From Elioraea sp. (GTDB taxonomy: Bacteria > Pseudomonadota > Alphaproteobacteria > Acetobacterales > Acetobacteraceae), in assembly GCF_022842375.1 (NCBI RefSeq), contig NZ_JALHPR010000015.1, forward strand, positions 48,840 through 112,839: a DNA stretch of 64,000 nucleotides. The letters are read 5' to 3'. Below are positions 33,141 to 41,471 of the stretch, piece after piece. The translations under genes were made by a program, and so were the position numbers. Below the pieces are notes generated by a model. The model had not been told where the DNA came from. It saw only the letters and a list, made by a program, of their open reading frames with translations, and made no database searches. The first letter of the stretch is position 1; each line of letters starts with the position of its first letter.

Positions 33141-33859
33141 ATGTCCACACGACGACGGCGAGGGAGTTGTGGGCGGTCTTCTCGAAGCGTGTTGTGACGC
33201 GGCGGAACTGCTTGAGCTTGGAAAAGCAGCACTCGATCAGGTGGCGCTGTGCTTAGAGGTGCTTGTCGAGCGGGTACTTGCGTGCACGGGACGAGTTGTT
33301 GGGGATGACCGCGACGGCGCCCTTAGCTGCGATGGCCCCGCGCAGCGGGTCGGCATCGTAGGCGGCATCGGCCATGACGACCTCGGCGGGCAGGCCCTCG
33401 ATTAGGCCGTAGGCCGGCGGGCAGTCGCCGCGCTGTCCGCCGGTCAGGGCAAAGCGCACTGGCGCGCCCAGGCCCCGGACGGCCAGGTGGATCTTGGTGC
33501 TCAGGTCACCGCGAGAGCGGCCAAGGGCCTGATCTTCAGGCCCCCCTTTTTGGCGCCCGCCGCGTGCTGGTGGGCGCGCACGATGGTGCGGTCGACGACC
33601 AGGGATTCGAGGTCGGGATCATCCGACATCGCCTGGAAGATACACCGCCACACACCCTTGTCGTTCCAACGACTGAAGCGCAAACCTACGCTGTTGCACT
33701 TGCCGAAGACTCCCGGCAAGTCGCGCCAGGGCGAACCCGTCCTCACCTCTACAGCAAGCCCTCGAGAAACATCCGGTTGTCGCGTCCGGTCGAGCCCTTC
33801 TGGTCAGGCCAGCCGATGATCAGCGGTGCCATCCGCTCCAACGCCGTGTCGCTCAGCAC
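33133..33859 (-). pseudogene. IS5-family transposase, decayed
   Basis: The transposase can be followed through three frames. VLSDTALERMAPLIIGWPDQKGS to MFLEGLL is followed by stops near 33735. MRTGSPWRDLPGVFGKCNSVGLRFSRWNDKGVW and SLVVDRTIVRAHQHAAGAKKGG (first DDE Asp) then shift at a G-run near 33545. GDLSTKIHLAVRG, VMADAAYDAD (second Asp) and, after a stop near 33254, LIECCFSKLKQFRR (Glu) complete it. At least two frameshifts and one nonsense codon make it inactive. Its last codons overlap the end of the portal remnant, so the insertion probably truncated that gene. No clear inverted repeats or target duplication were found. Confidence 0.85.
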
Positions 33860-33948
33860 CAAACGATCCAACACACCCGAGGCCACCTCCCCCAAGGCAG
33901 CCTTGAATCACGTCTCCCCGCCTTCGGGTGTCCCAAGAGTCCACGCGA

Positions 33949-34669
33949 CTAGCCTTCTGGCGAGCGCAGCAAGATTGCCTGGTCCTTGACTGCTTCCTGA
34001 ACGCGCCGCAGCCGAACGAGGTCGAGGGGCACGAGGCCAAGCCGCAGCATCTAGCCGCCAGGCCCCATCGCCGCATCGCAAACGTACTCGGCAAGGAATT
34101 CTGCCAACCCGGGCACAGTGCGCAGGTTCGGCTTCTTCGCGTAGATAAAGAGCGGACGCGCGACCGGGTAGCTGCGGTGAGGCGATTGCCTCGGTTGTCG
34201 GCGCCACGCCTTCGATCCGTGCTGCAGCAATGGCGTCGCCGTGGCCGGAAAGGAAGCTGTAGCCGAAGACCCCGATCGTCCCAGTTTCCTCAGTGACGAT
34301 CCGGCGGACGATGACCTCGTCATCCTCTCCACCGTCGATCCAGGAGCCATCCTCGCGCACGGTGGCGCAGACGCGCCGACGCTGCGCGGTGTCGGTGATG
34401 GCCCGCACCTCCGGCACGCGCTGGCAGCCGGCCAGCAGCACGAGGTCGGTGAAGCTGTCTCGTGTGCCCGAGGTCGGCGGCGGACCGATCACACGGATCG
34501 GCCAGTCGGGCTGGTCCGCGGCAATCTCGCGCCAACGGCGATACGGATGTGCAACAAGCCGTCCGTCGCGCGGCACTTCCCTTGCGACAGCATGCCAGAA
34601 CTGCGCGAGCGTGATCATCGGCTGCGGCAGGTCACGGCGGTAGGCGGCGACAATGCCGTCATAGCCGAT
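33949..34669 (-). pseudogene. phosphate-binding protein PstS, truncated and frameshifted
   Basis: C-terminal two thirds of a PstS-type periplasmic phosphate-binding protein: IGYDGIVAAYRRDLPQPM, the ligand loop VIGPPPTSGTRDSFTDLVL, and VTEETGTIGVFGYSFL. Near 34172 the frame shifts and continues as SYPVARPLFIYAKKPNLRTVPGLAEFLAEYV, with a TAG after MGPGG before the original end at 33949. The N-terminal third and signal peptide are missing. It is joined in frame to the N-terminus of an IS481 transposase at a shared IGY tripeptide. Confidence 0.8.
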
Positions 34670-35062
34670 CGTGGTCTCGGCAAAGCTGCCGCGTTTGGAC
34701 GCCTTCTCCTCGTTGGCGGGTAGCCGGGAGATGCCATGACGTTGGAGGCAGCGATGCAGGGCGCTGCGGGAAAGCTTCGGGATGGCGTCACGAAGGCAAC
34801 CCATAACGTCATCGAGCGGCAGGAGGGTGCGGCGCCGGAACTCGACGATGATCGCCTCGTCAGCCGCTGACAGCACCGTGCTGCGGGGCTCGGTCGGCCC
34901 CATCGCGGCGTCGGCGGTGGTTTGCCGGGTGCGCCACCTGGCGACGCTCTTCGGGTTCAGGCCGTATTGGGCGGCAAGGGCGCGGGTGCTCGCTTGCGAC
35001 GCTTGGAGCTCGGCTCGAACACGCGGCGTTGTTCGGGCGCTGCCGTGAAGAAATGCTGCCAC
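34661..35062 (-). pseudogene. IS481-family transposase, N-terminal fragment
   Basis: The first 134 codons of an IS481-type transposase: [43 protein letters not shown] (HTH), [55 protein letters not shown], ending KRGSFAETTIGY just before the catalytic VHID block should begin. There the frame switches to PstS sequence. It starts with GTG at 35062. The catalytic domain is absent, so it cannot transpose. Confidence 0.85.
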
Positions 35063-35448
35063 AGTGCATCCTCCCCTTCGCGGGTCAGCGTTGCACCATC
35101 ACACTCCGGGACCAAACACCTAAATCCCCGAAGCTGCAGTGCCACGGGCTCTGGCATGCTCAGCGAAAGCTGCGCAACGGCAGCACAGGCGGCCCCGCTG
35201 GGGATGGAGGCGCCGCAGAGCGATTCATCCCGGCCCTGTCATTTGAGTTAAGCGCGGCGGAACCGTGCGGTCGTCGATACGTTGAACACAGTCGATCGGA
35301 GCCGTCGTTCCTTCGACACGATGGTGAGTGCGCGCGCGCGGTAGCGCCTCGACCGGTCGTTGCACGGCGCAGAGACGTCGACCAAGCTCGGCAATCCAAA
35401 CCCGCGGTTCGTGTCGCCGCGTTTCACCCCCACCGGATCACGAGACGC
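35063..35448. other. non-coding stretch upstream of ACR3
   Basis: 386 nt between the IS481 fragment and the first ACR3 gene. It may include the outer end of the IS481 element and the ACR3 promoter, but I could not identify inverted repeats, an ArsR gene or clear promoter boxes in it. Confidence 0.35.
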
Positions 35449-36576
35449 ATGACATCGTTCGAACGCTACCTCTCTCTGTGGGTCACCCTCTGCATCGTCG
35501 CGGGAATCGCGCTCGGCAATGCCTTGCCCGGTGTCTTTGCGCGTCTCGCTGCGCTCGAATACGGCTCAGTGAACTTTGTCGTCGCGAGCCTCATCTGGTT
35601 GATGGTCTACCCGATGATGGTCGCGGTGGATTTCTCAAGCCTGCGCCGCATCCATGAACGGCCAAAGGGGCTTGTGATCACCCTGGTGATCAATTGGCTG
35701 GTCAAGCCCTTCACCATGGCTGCACTCGGCGTGCTTTTCTTCCAACACGTGTTCGCTGCATGGATCGATCCGGCGGATGCCGAGCAGTACATCGCGGGGG
35801 TGATCCTGCTCGGCGCGGCTCCATGCACCGCGATGGTCTTCGTCTGGTCACAGATGACGCGCGGCGACGCGACATACACGCTTGTTCAGGTGTCGTTGAA
35901 CGACGTGATCATGATCTTCGCGTTCGCGCCGCTCGTCGCACTCCTACTCGGCGTGACCGACATTGCCGTCCCATGGGAAACGCTGCTGCTCTCCGTCGTG
36001 CTCTACGTGGTGATCCCGCTCGCTGCGGGTGTTGCCACACGCATGCTCCTGACGCGGCGCGGGGAAGCAGGAGCGGTCGCTGAGGCAGAGGTCGGCCGCT
36101 TCACCAGTCGCATCAAGCCCCTCGCGGTGACGGGGCTGCTCGCGACCGTCGTTCTGCTGTTCGGCTTCCAGGGCCAGGTGATCCTCGACCAGCCACTTCT
36201 GATCGCACTGATCGCCGTGCCGTTGCTCATCCAGTCATACGGCATCTTCGTGCTCGCCTACGGTGCGGCCTATCTGTGGCGGGTGCCGTTCAACGTCGCA
36301 GCACCCTGCGCCCTGATCGGGACGTCGAACTTCTTCGAACTCGCGGTCGCGGTCGCGATCGGGCTGTTCGGGCTCAACTCCGGCGCGGCGCTCGTCACGG
36401 TGGTCGGCGTTCTCGTCGAGGTGCCGGTGATGCTGTCGCTCGTTGCGTTCGCCAATCGCACATGCGGGTGTTTTCTGGGGCCGCGGCTGATCATCCTCCG
36501 ATTGACGGTTCTGTCATCGCGACGGCCGACGAGCGCCACGAACACCTGCGGTGACGCGCCCCGCAGCTCGCGATGA
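35449..36576 (+). CDS. arsB: ACR3-family arsenite efflux permease, altered C-terminus
   Basis: A 375-residue membrane protein with ten hydrophobic segments. It has the ACR3 hallmarks [32 protein letters not shown], the essential cysteine in [20 protein letters not shown] and the conserved glutamate in [19 protein letters not shown]. It exports As(III)/Sb(III) with the proton gradient. It is very similar to the second ACR3 at 62130-63206, but after VAFANRT the last 42 residues ([19 protein letters not shown]...) are unrelated to the normal HWFPAEE ending, as if the 3' end was replaced or frameshifted. The core is complete, so it may still work. No arsR or arsC is adjacent. Confidence 0.85.
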   Translation: MTSFERYLSLWVTLCIVAGIALGNALPGVFARLAALEYGSVNFVVASLIWLMVYPMMVAVDFSSLRRIHERPKGLVITLVINWLVKPFTMAALGVLFFQHVFAAWIDPADAEQYIAGVILLGAAPCTAMVFVWSQMTRGDATYTLVQVSLNDVIMIFAFAPLVALLLGVTDIAVPWETLLLSVVLYVVIPLAAGVATRMLLTRRGEAGAVAEAEVGRFTSRIKPLAVTGLLATVVLLFGFQGQVILDQPLLIALIAVPLLIQSYGIFVLAYGAAYLWRVPFNVAAPCALIGTSNFFELAVAVAIGLFGLNSGAALVTVVGVLVEVPVMLSLVAFANRTCGCFLGPRLIILRLTVLSSRRPTSATNTCGDAPRSSR

Positions 36577-36659
36577 ACCTGGGCATCGGTGCCCGGTGCG
36601 GGCCGCGAGGCTGAGCCGGCGCACACACCCCATGTGAGGGCGGCGCGATGACCTCCGCG

Positions 36660-37472
36660 CTATCGTCCCTCGATCAGCATCCGGCGCAGCCGGCCCGAGA
36701 TCAGGTCGATCGCATAGACCGCAACGAGGATGAGCAGGATGATCAGGCTGGCCTGCCCCCATTCGTACACGCGCAGCCGGTCCGACAGCTGATACCCGAT
36801 GCCGCCGGCGCCGACGATGCCGAGGATCGTCGCCGAGCGCGTGTTGCTCTCCCACATGTAGAGCGTGGTCGAGGCGATGTTCGGCAGCACCTGCGGCAGG
36901 ATGCCCCAGCGGAAGGTCTCCGCCCCCTGCCCGCCGGCCGCACGCACGCCCTCAGGCGGCCCCTTCGCCGCGTTGTCGATCGCCTCGCTGTAGAGCTTGG
37001 ACAGGTTGCCGACGTCGACGATGGCGATCGCAAGAACCCCAGCAAGCGGGCCAAGGCCAACGGCACGGACGAAGACGATCGCCCAGATCAGGTGGTCAAG
37101 GCTGCGCAGGCTGTCGGCGAAACGGCGGAAACCGAACTGCAGACCGCGGATCGGCAACGTCGTGCTGGCGCAGAGCAGCGAGAGGGGAAACGCGACGACG
37201 GCACCGAGGACAGTGCCCAGCAGTCCCATCGCAATCGTCTCGGCCAACGCCCAGAGGAACTCGGGCATGTGCTCGATGCCGCGCGGCGGGAACATCATCC
37301 CGATCGCGCCGGCGAGCTTCGGCAGGCCGTTGACGAATTGCGGCCCAAGCAGCCCTAACGCCACCGCTGCATAGGCCAGGACACCGGCGAGCGCGAGCCA
37401 GACGATGCGCATCGGCCAGGGGTTGCCGGTGCCGTCGGCCAGCAGCCGTTCGAGCTCCGCCCGCGACGTCAT
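36660..37472 (-). CDS. phnE: phosphonate-type ABC transporter permease PhnE (second copy)
   Basis: A 270-residue inner-membrane permease of the PhnE family with about six hydrophobic segments. It keeps LPIRGLQFGFRRFADSLRSLDHLIWAIVFVRAVGLGPLAGVLAIAIVDVGNLSKLYSEAIDNAAKGPPEGVRAAGG and the closing SNTRSATILGIVGAGGIGYQLSDRLR. It is the last gene of the leftward phnC-phnD-phnE-phnE run and overlaps the other permease by 4 bp. The two permeases may form a heterodimer. Confidence 0.9.
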   Translation of the reverse strand: MTSRAELERLLADGTGNPWPMRIVWLALAGVLAYAAVALGLLGPQFVNGLPKLAGAIGMMFPPRGIEHMPEFLWALAETIAMGLLGTVLGAVVAFPLSLLCASTTLPIRGLQFGFRRFADSLRSLDHLIWAIVFVRAVGLGPLAGVLAIAIVDVGNLSKLYSEAIDNAAKGPPEGVRAAGGQGAETFRWGILPQVLPNIASTTLYMWESNTRSATILGIVGAGGIGYQLSDRLRVYEWGQASLIILLILVAVYAIDLISGRLRRMLIEGR

Positions 37473-38341
37473 TGGCGTGCCCCACCCGCGATGCGCAGCC
37501 GCAACCGCTCGCTCGCATCGTCGATCACGAAGACGCAGAGCGCGACGAGCAGCAGGATCGCGCCCGTGTCGTCATAGTAGTTGAGCCTGAGCGCATCATA
37601 GAGCTCGACGCCGATGCCGCCGGCGCCGACGAAGCCGATGATCGTCGCCGAGCGGAGATTGATCTCGAACCGCCAGAAGGTGAACGAGACCCAGTTCGGC
37701 AGCACCTGCGGAACGACCGCCCAGAGGATCTCCTCGCGCCGGTCACCGCCGCAGGCGCGAACGCCGAACAGCGGGCCCATGTCGACATTCTCATTCGCCT
37801 CGGCGAACAGCTTGCCCTGCGCGCCGAGCGTATGGACCGCGATGGCAAGAACGCCAGCCAGCGGCCCGAGGCCGAAGGAAAACACGAAGATGATCGCGAA
37901 CACGAGGTCAGGCACCGCGCGGGCGAACTCGAGCACCCGGCGCACGATCCAGTAGACGACCGGCCCACGCGTGAGGTTGCGCGAGGCCGAAAACGAGAGG
38001 AGCGCCCCACCGATCGTGCCAAGCGCCGTGGCAAGGCCGGCCATAAGCACCGTGTCGAGCAACAGCATGAGCCAGTGCCCGATGTTCCAGTACCAGTGGC
38101 CGACGTCCTCCACGATGGACCGGAGGGCGAGCTCAGGCACCATCAGAACGAGGAACTCACCGAGGCGCGGCAGCCCTGCGACCAGCCTGCCAGGCTCGAA
38201 GCCGGCCACGTCAGCGGTGAGCAGCACCGCCCCGGCGAGGCCCGCGATCGCGGTTGCCGCACGCACCGCGTCGCGCCGGGCCCGCTCACGCAGGAGCGGA
38301 GCGAACCCGGCGTCGGCGAGTGCTGGCGTCGCCGTGTTCAC
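37469..38341 (-). CDS. phnE: phosphonate-type ABC transporter permease PhnE (first copy)
   Basis: A 290-residue permease parallel to the next one. Hydrophobic segments and the PhnE blocks GPVVYWIVRRVLEFARAVPDLVFAIIFVFSFGLGPLAGVLAIAVHTLGAQGKLFAEANENVDMGP and NLRSATIIGFVGAGGIGVELYDALRLNYYDD are present. Start and stop overlap phnD and the second phnE by 4 bp each. Two phnE genes in one operon are common in phosphonate and phosphite importers. Confidence 0.9.
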   Translation of the reverse strand: MNTATPALADAGFAPLLRERARRDAVRAATAIAGLAGAVLLTADVAGFEPGRLVAGLPRLGEFLVLMVPELALRSIVEDVGHWYWNIGHWLMLLLDTVLMAGLATALGTIGGALLSFSASRNLTRGPVVYWIVRRVLEFARAVPDLVFAIIFVFSFGLGPLAGVLAIAVHTLGAQGKLFAEANENVDMGPLFGVRACGGDRREEILWAVVPQVLPNWVSFTFWRFEINLRSATIIGFVGAGGIGVELYDALRLNYYDDTGAILLLVALCVFVIDDASERLRLRIAGGARQ

Positions 38342-39261
38342 CCGCGACGGCGGCGGCTGTCGCGCAGCTCGCGGCGCGCCTCGATCGTGCTCTCGTACTC
38401 CTTCACGGAGACGCGCACGAAGCCCTTGGTCTCGCCATGTGCCACGGCGCGGGCGAGGTCGGGTCGGTCACTGTTGATCTGGAGGAAGAAGTCGATCAGG
38501 TCGGCCTTCATGTCGGCCGGCATGTCGCGGTGTACGATCACCGGCGGGGCAGGCACGATGTCGCTTTCCCAGATCACGCGGATCTGGTCGCGGCGCAGCA
38601 TGCCGCGATCGATCATCGTGCGGATCTGGCCATAGCCATCGCCGCGCGTCGTCCAGGTGAAGGCTGCATCGTAGGTGCCGTTCAGCACGCCGAGAACCGA
38701 CTGCGTGTGGCCACCTGAAACGGGGCTGTTGAAGAAGGTCGTGACCGGCTTGCCCATCTTCGCGAACTCGACCATCGGCACCAGGTAGCCGGAGTTCGAG
38801 TTCGGCTCGGTGCGCGCGACGATCTTGCCCCGGAGGTCATCGACCGTCTGCACGGGGCTCTCGGATTTCACGATCAGCACGGCGTTGTAGCCGAGGTTGC
38901 CGTCCTTATCGAGCGCGGCGACGATCGGCTCGACGCAGCCGCATTCGAGGTAGGAGCCCGAGAACGCCGAGGGGCTCGTCCACGCGAAATGGATCTGCCT
39001 CGCAACGATCGCGTTGTTCACGCCGATGAAGTCGGACGCGGTGAAGAGCTTCACCGGCACGCCGAGCTTCTCGCTCGCATACGGGATGAAGGCGTTGAAG
39101 CTGTCCGTTGTCTGCGTCTGGGTCTCGACCGGGATGACGCCGAAGCCGAGCTCGCGGATCTGCGTCCGCCAGCCAGCCCCTTGCGCGCGCGCCGGGACGG
39201 AGAAGCCCGCAGCGCCAACGGCGCCGAGGCCAAAGCCACCGAGGACATTGCGTCGATGCAT
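38338..39261 (-). CDS. phnD: phosphonate-type ABC transporter substrate-binding protein PhnD
   Basis: A 307-residue periplasmic protein. A signal peptide with RRNVLGGFGLGAVGAAGFSVPARA (cleavage near residue 26) leads into LGFGVIPVETQTQTTDSFNAFIPYASEKLGVPVKLFTASDFIGVNNAIVARQIHFAWTSPSAF, the PhnD-type first lobe, and FFNSPVSGGHTQSVLGVLNGTYDAAFTW in the second. It binds phosphonate, phosphite or a similar oxyanion. No C-P lyase or phosphonatase is in the window, so the fate of the substrate is unknown. Confidence 0.9.
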   Translation of the reverse strand: MHRRNVLGGFGLGAVGAAGFSVPARAQGAGWRTQIRELGFGVIPVETQTQTTDSFNAFIPYASEKLGVPVKLFTASDFIGVNNAIVARQIHFAWTSPSAFSGSYLECGCVEPIVAALDKDGNLGYNAVLIVKSESPVQTVDDLRGKIVARTEPNSNSGYLVPMVEFAKMGKPVTTFFNSPVSGGHTQSVLGVLNGTYDAAFTWTTRGDGYGQIRTMIDRGMLRRDQIRVIWESDIVPAPPVIVHRDMPADMKADLIDFFLQINSDRPDLARAVAHGETKGFVRVSVKEYESTIEARRELRDSRRRRG

Positions 39262-39284
39262 GATCGTTCTCCCTTGCTGTCGTG

Positions 39285-40082
39285 TCAGGCTGTCTGGAGC
39301 TCGGGCGTGGCCTGGGTGATGTCGGCCTCGTCCTGCTCGGCGCCGTAGAGGTCGCGTGCCGCCGCGTCGGTCAGCGCCGCTGGCGGGCCGTCGAACACGA
39401 TCGCACCCTGGCGCAGCCCGATGATCCGGTCGCAGTACTCCCGGGCATGGCCGACATTGTGCAGGTTGCAGATCACCGTCAGGCCACGGTCGCGGTTGAT
39501 GGTTCTGAGTGCCGCCATCACCTGCGCGGCGTTGCGTGGATCAAGCGACGCGGTGGGCTCGTCGGCGAGCATGATGGACGGGCGCTGCATCAACGCGCGG
39601 GCGAGCGCCACGCGTTGCTGCTGCCCGCCCGACAGGCGCTCAGCGCGGACGAAGGCCTTGTGGGCAAGGCCGAACTCGTCAAGCAGCGTCATCGCGCGCA
39701 GCCGCTCTTCATGCGGGAACAGCCCCGTCAAGGTCCGCCACGAGCGGTGGCGCTGCAGGCTGCCCATCAGCACGTTGGTGAGCGCGTTGAGCCGCGGCGA
39801 GAGGTTGAACTGCTGGAACACCATCGCGCATTCGGCGCGCCAGGCGCACAGCGTACGCCCGGTCAGTGCCGTGACGTCGCGGTCGCCGGCGAGGATACGG
39901 CCCTCTGTCGGCTCGACCAGGCGGTTGATGAGGCGCATCAGCGTCGACTTGCCCGCGCCAGATGGGCCGATGATGGCGATCATCTCGCCATGCGCGGCAC
40001 GGAACGACACGCGCCGCACGGCCTCGACCTCACCGAAGCGACGACCAAGCTCCATCAGCGCCAGGGACACGCTCGCTTTCAT
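39285..40082 (-). CDS. phnC: phosphonate-type ABC transporter ATP-binding protein PhnC
   Basis: A 265-residue ATPase: Walker A IIGPSGAGKST, Q-loop VFQQFNLSPRLNALTNVLMG, signature LSGGQQQRVALARAL, Walker B IMLADEPTASLDP and switch CNLHNVGHAREY. The SPRLNALTNVLMG block is typical of PhnC. It is the first gene of the leftward importer operon, 201 bp from the divergent thiolase gene, with an FNR-like box between them. Confidence 0.92.
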   Translation of the reverse strand: MKASVSLALMELGRRFGEVEAVRRVSFRAAHGEMIAIIGPSGAGKSTLMRLINRLVEPTEGRILAGDRDVTALTGRTLCAWRAECAMVFQQFNLSPRLNALTNVLMGSLQRHRSWRTLTGLFPHEERLRAMTLLDEFGLAHKAFVRAERLSGGQQQRVALARALMQRPSIMLADEPTASLDPRNAAQVMAALRTINRDRGLTVICNLHNVGHAREYCDRIIGLRQGAIVFDGPPAALTDAAARDLYGAEQDEADITQATPELQTA

Positions 40083-40172
40083 GCACCATGCCTACGCACG
40101 CTCGGTTACCAAGCAATGTCGGGACGGCGTCCGTTTCGTGACACCAGCGCAACGCAGCGACGAGCGACCTGC

Positions 40173-40214
40173 TTGATCCCGATCAATGTGTCGGGTGGTC
40201 GGGGGGGCTAGCGT
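40173..40214 (+). promoter_or_regulatory. FNR/FixK-type box with matching -10 upstream of the thiolase-arsA genes
   Basis: TTGAT (40173-40177), CCCG, ATCAA (40182-40186) is a perfect FNR/CRP-superfamily palindrome. If its centre (40179.5) is at -41.5, the -10 hexamer falls at 40209-40214, which reads TAGCGT, a plausible weak -10. The geometry is that of a class II activated promoter for the rightward genes; it could also act on phnC. Confidence 0.5.
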
Positions 40215-40283
40215 CCTTCCCAACACGGCATGCGCGTCTGATGCCGATGCTCCGCAACGCTGCGCGAACAAGGGGGGCCTTCG

Positions 40284-41471
40284 ATGACGATGCGAGAGGT
40301 TGTGCTGTGCGCGCCGGTGCGCACCGCCATCGGCACCTTCAATGGCGCCCTGAAGGACATCCCGGCCACCGGGCTCGGCGCAGTCGCGATCCGCGAAACC
40401 ATCGCCCGCGCGGGCCTTGATCCGGCGAGCGTCGACGGCGTGGTGATGGGCAACGTGATCCAGGCGGGCAACAGGATGAACCCCGCCCGACAGGCAGCGA
40501 TCGGGGCCGGCCTCCCTGTTGCCGCGCCGGCGATGACGGTCAACCGCGTCTGCGGATCCGGCGCTCAGGCCATCGCCTCGGCGGCGCAGGAGATCCGCCT
40601 CGGCGAGGCCGATGTGATGGTCGCCGGCGGCATGGAGAACATGGATCGCGCGCCCTACCTGCTGCCGAACGGCCGCTGGGGCATGCGGATGGGCGATGGC
40701 CAGGTCGTCGACAGCATGCTGCTCGACGGCCTGAACGATGCCTTCTCGGGCGAGCATTCCGGCTGGCACACAGAGGACCTCGTGGCGAAGCTGCAGATCA
40801 GCCGTGCCGATCAGGATGCCTGGGCACTGCGCTCGCAAACGTGCTTTTCCAAGGCCCAGGCGGACGGAACGTTCGATGACGAGATCGTGGCCGTGGAGGT
40901 TCCTGGCCGGAAGGGACCGACCAGCTTTGTGCGCGACGAGCACAACCGCCCCGAGACGACGGTCGAGACCCTGGCCAAGCTGCGCCCCGCCTTCCGCAAG
41001 GACGGCACGATCACCGCAGGCAACGCACCAGGCCTGAACTCAGGCGCGGCAGCGGTGATCGTCGCCGAGCGCGGCGCTGCGGAACGGCTTGGCCTGCGAC
41101 CGGTCGCCCGGCTCGTCTCGGCTGCCGTGGCGGCTGTCGAGCCGGGCCTGTTCGGGCTCGGCCCCGTGCCGGCCGTCGCGAAGGCACTCGCGCGGGCCGG
41201 TTGGCGCGCGGCTGACGTGGAGCGCGCGGAAGTGAATGAGGCCTTCGCCGCGATCGCATTGGCGGTGACGCGCGAGACCGGGCTGCGCGAGGAGGCGGTG
41301 AACCCGGAAGGCGGTGCCATCGCGCATGGCCATCCGATCGGCGCAAGCGGTGCGGTGCTGACGGTCCGCCTGCTGCATGGCATGGAGCGCGCAGGCCAAA
41401 GGCGCGGGCTCGTCACGCTCTGCATCGGCGGCGGCCAGGGCATCGCCCTCTGCCTCGAGCGCATCGCGTGA
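40284..41471 (+). CDS. acetyl-CoA acetyltransferase (thiolase)
   Basis: A 395-residue thiolase. The acyl-accepting cysteine is in NRVCGSGAQAIASAAQEI (about residue 89), followed by VAGGMENMDRAPYLL. The C-terminal active site has NEAFAAIALA, GGAIAHGHPIGASGA (His) and CIGGGQG (second Cys). All catalytic residues are present. It condenses two acetyl-CoA (towards polyhydroxybutyrate or the mevalonate type) or cleaves acetoacetyl-CoA. Its stop overlaps the arsA start (GTGA), an unusual partner. An FNR-like box lies upstream, which fits redox control of acetyl-CoA storage. Confidence 0.92.
   Translation: MTMREVVLCAPVRTAIGTFNGALKDIPATGLGAVAIRETIARAGLDPASVDGVVMGNVIQAGNRMNPARQAAIGAGLPVAAPAMTVNRVCGSGAQAIASAAQEIRLGEADVMVAGGMENMDRAPYLLPNGRWGMRMGDGQVVDSMLLDGLNDAFSGEHSGWHTEDLVAKLQISRADQDAWALRSQTCFSKAQADGTFDDEIVAVEVPGRKGPTSFVRDEHNRPETTVETLAKLRPAFRKDGTITAGNAPGLNSGAAAVIVAERGAAERLGLRPVARLVSAAVAAVEPGLFGLGPVPAVAKALARAGWRAADVERAEVNEAFAAIALAVTRETGLREEAVNPEGGAIAHGHPIGASGAVLTVRLLHGMERAGQRRGLVTLCIGGGQGIALCLERIA

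Noticed and set aside
34957..35157. 66-codon minus-strand frame upstream of the IS481 fragment
   Set aside because: It overlaps the transposase start in another frame and shows no family similarity; probably the non-coding end of the IS.
21538..36000. direct repeat of the tRNA-Gly 3' end as a right attachment site
   Set aside because: No second copy of the T-arm/acceptor sequence was seen on reading; serine recombinases do not usually need one.
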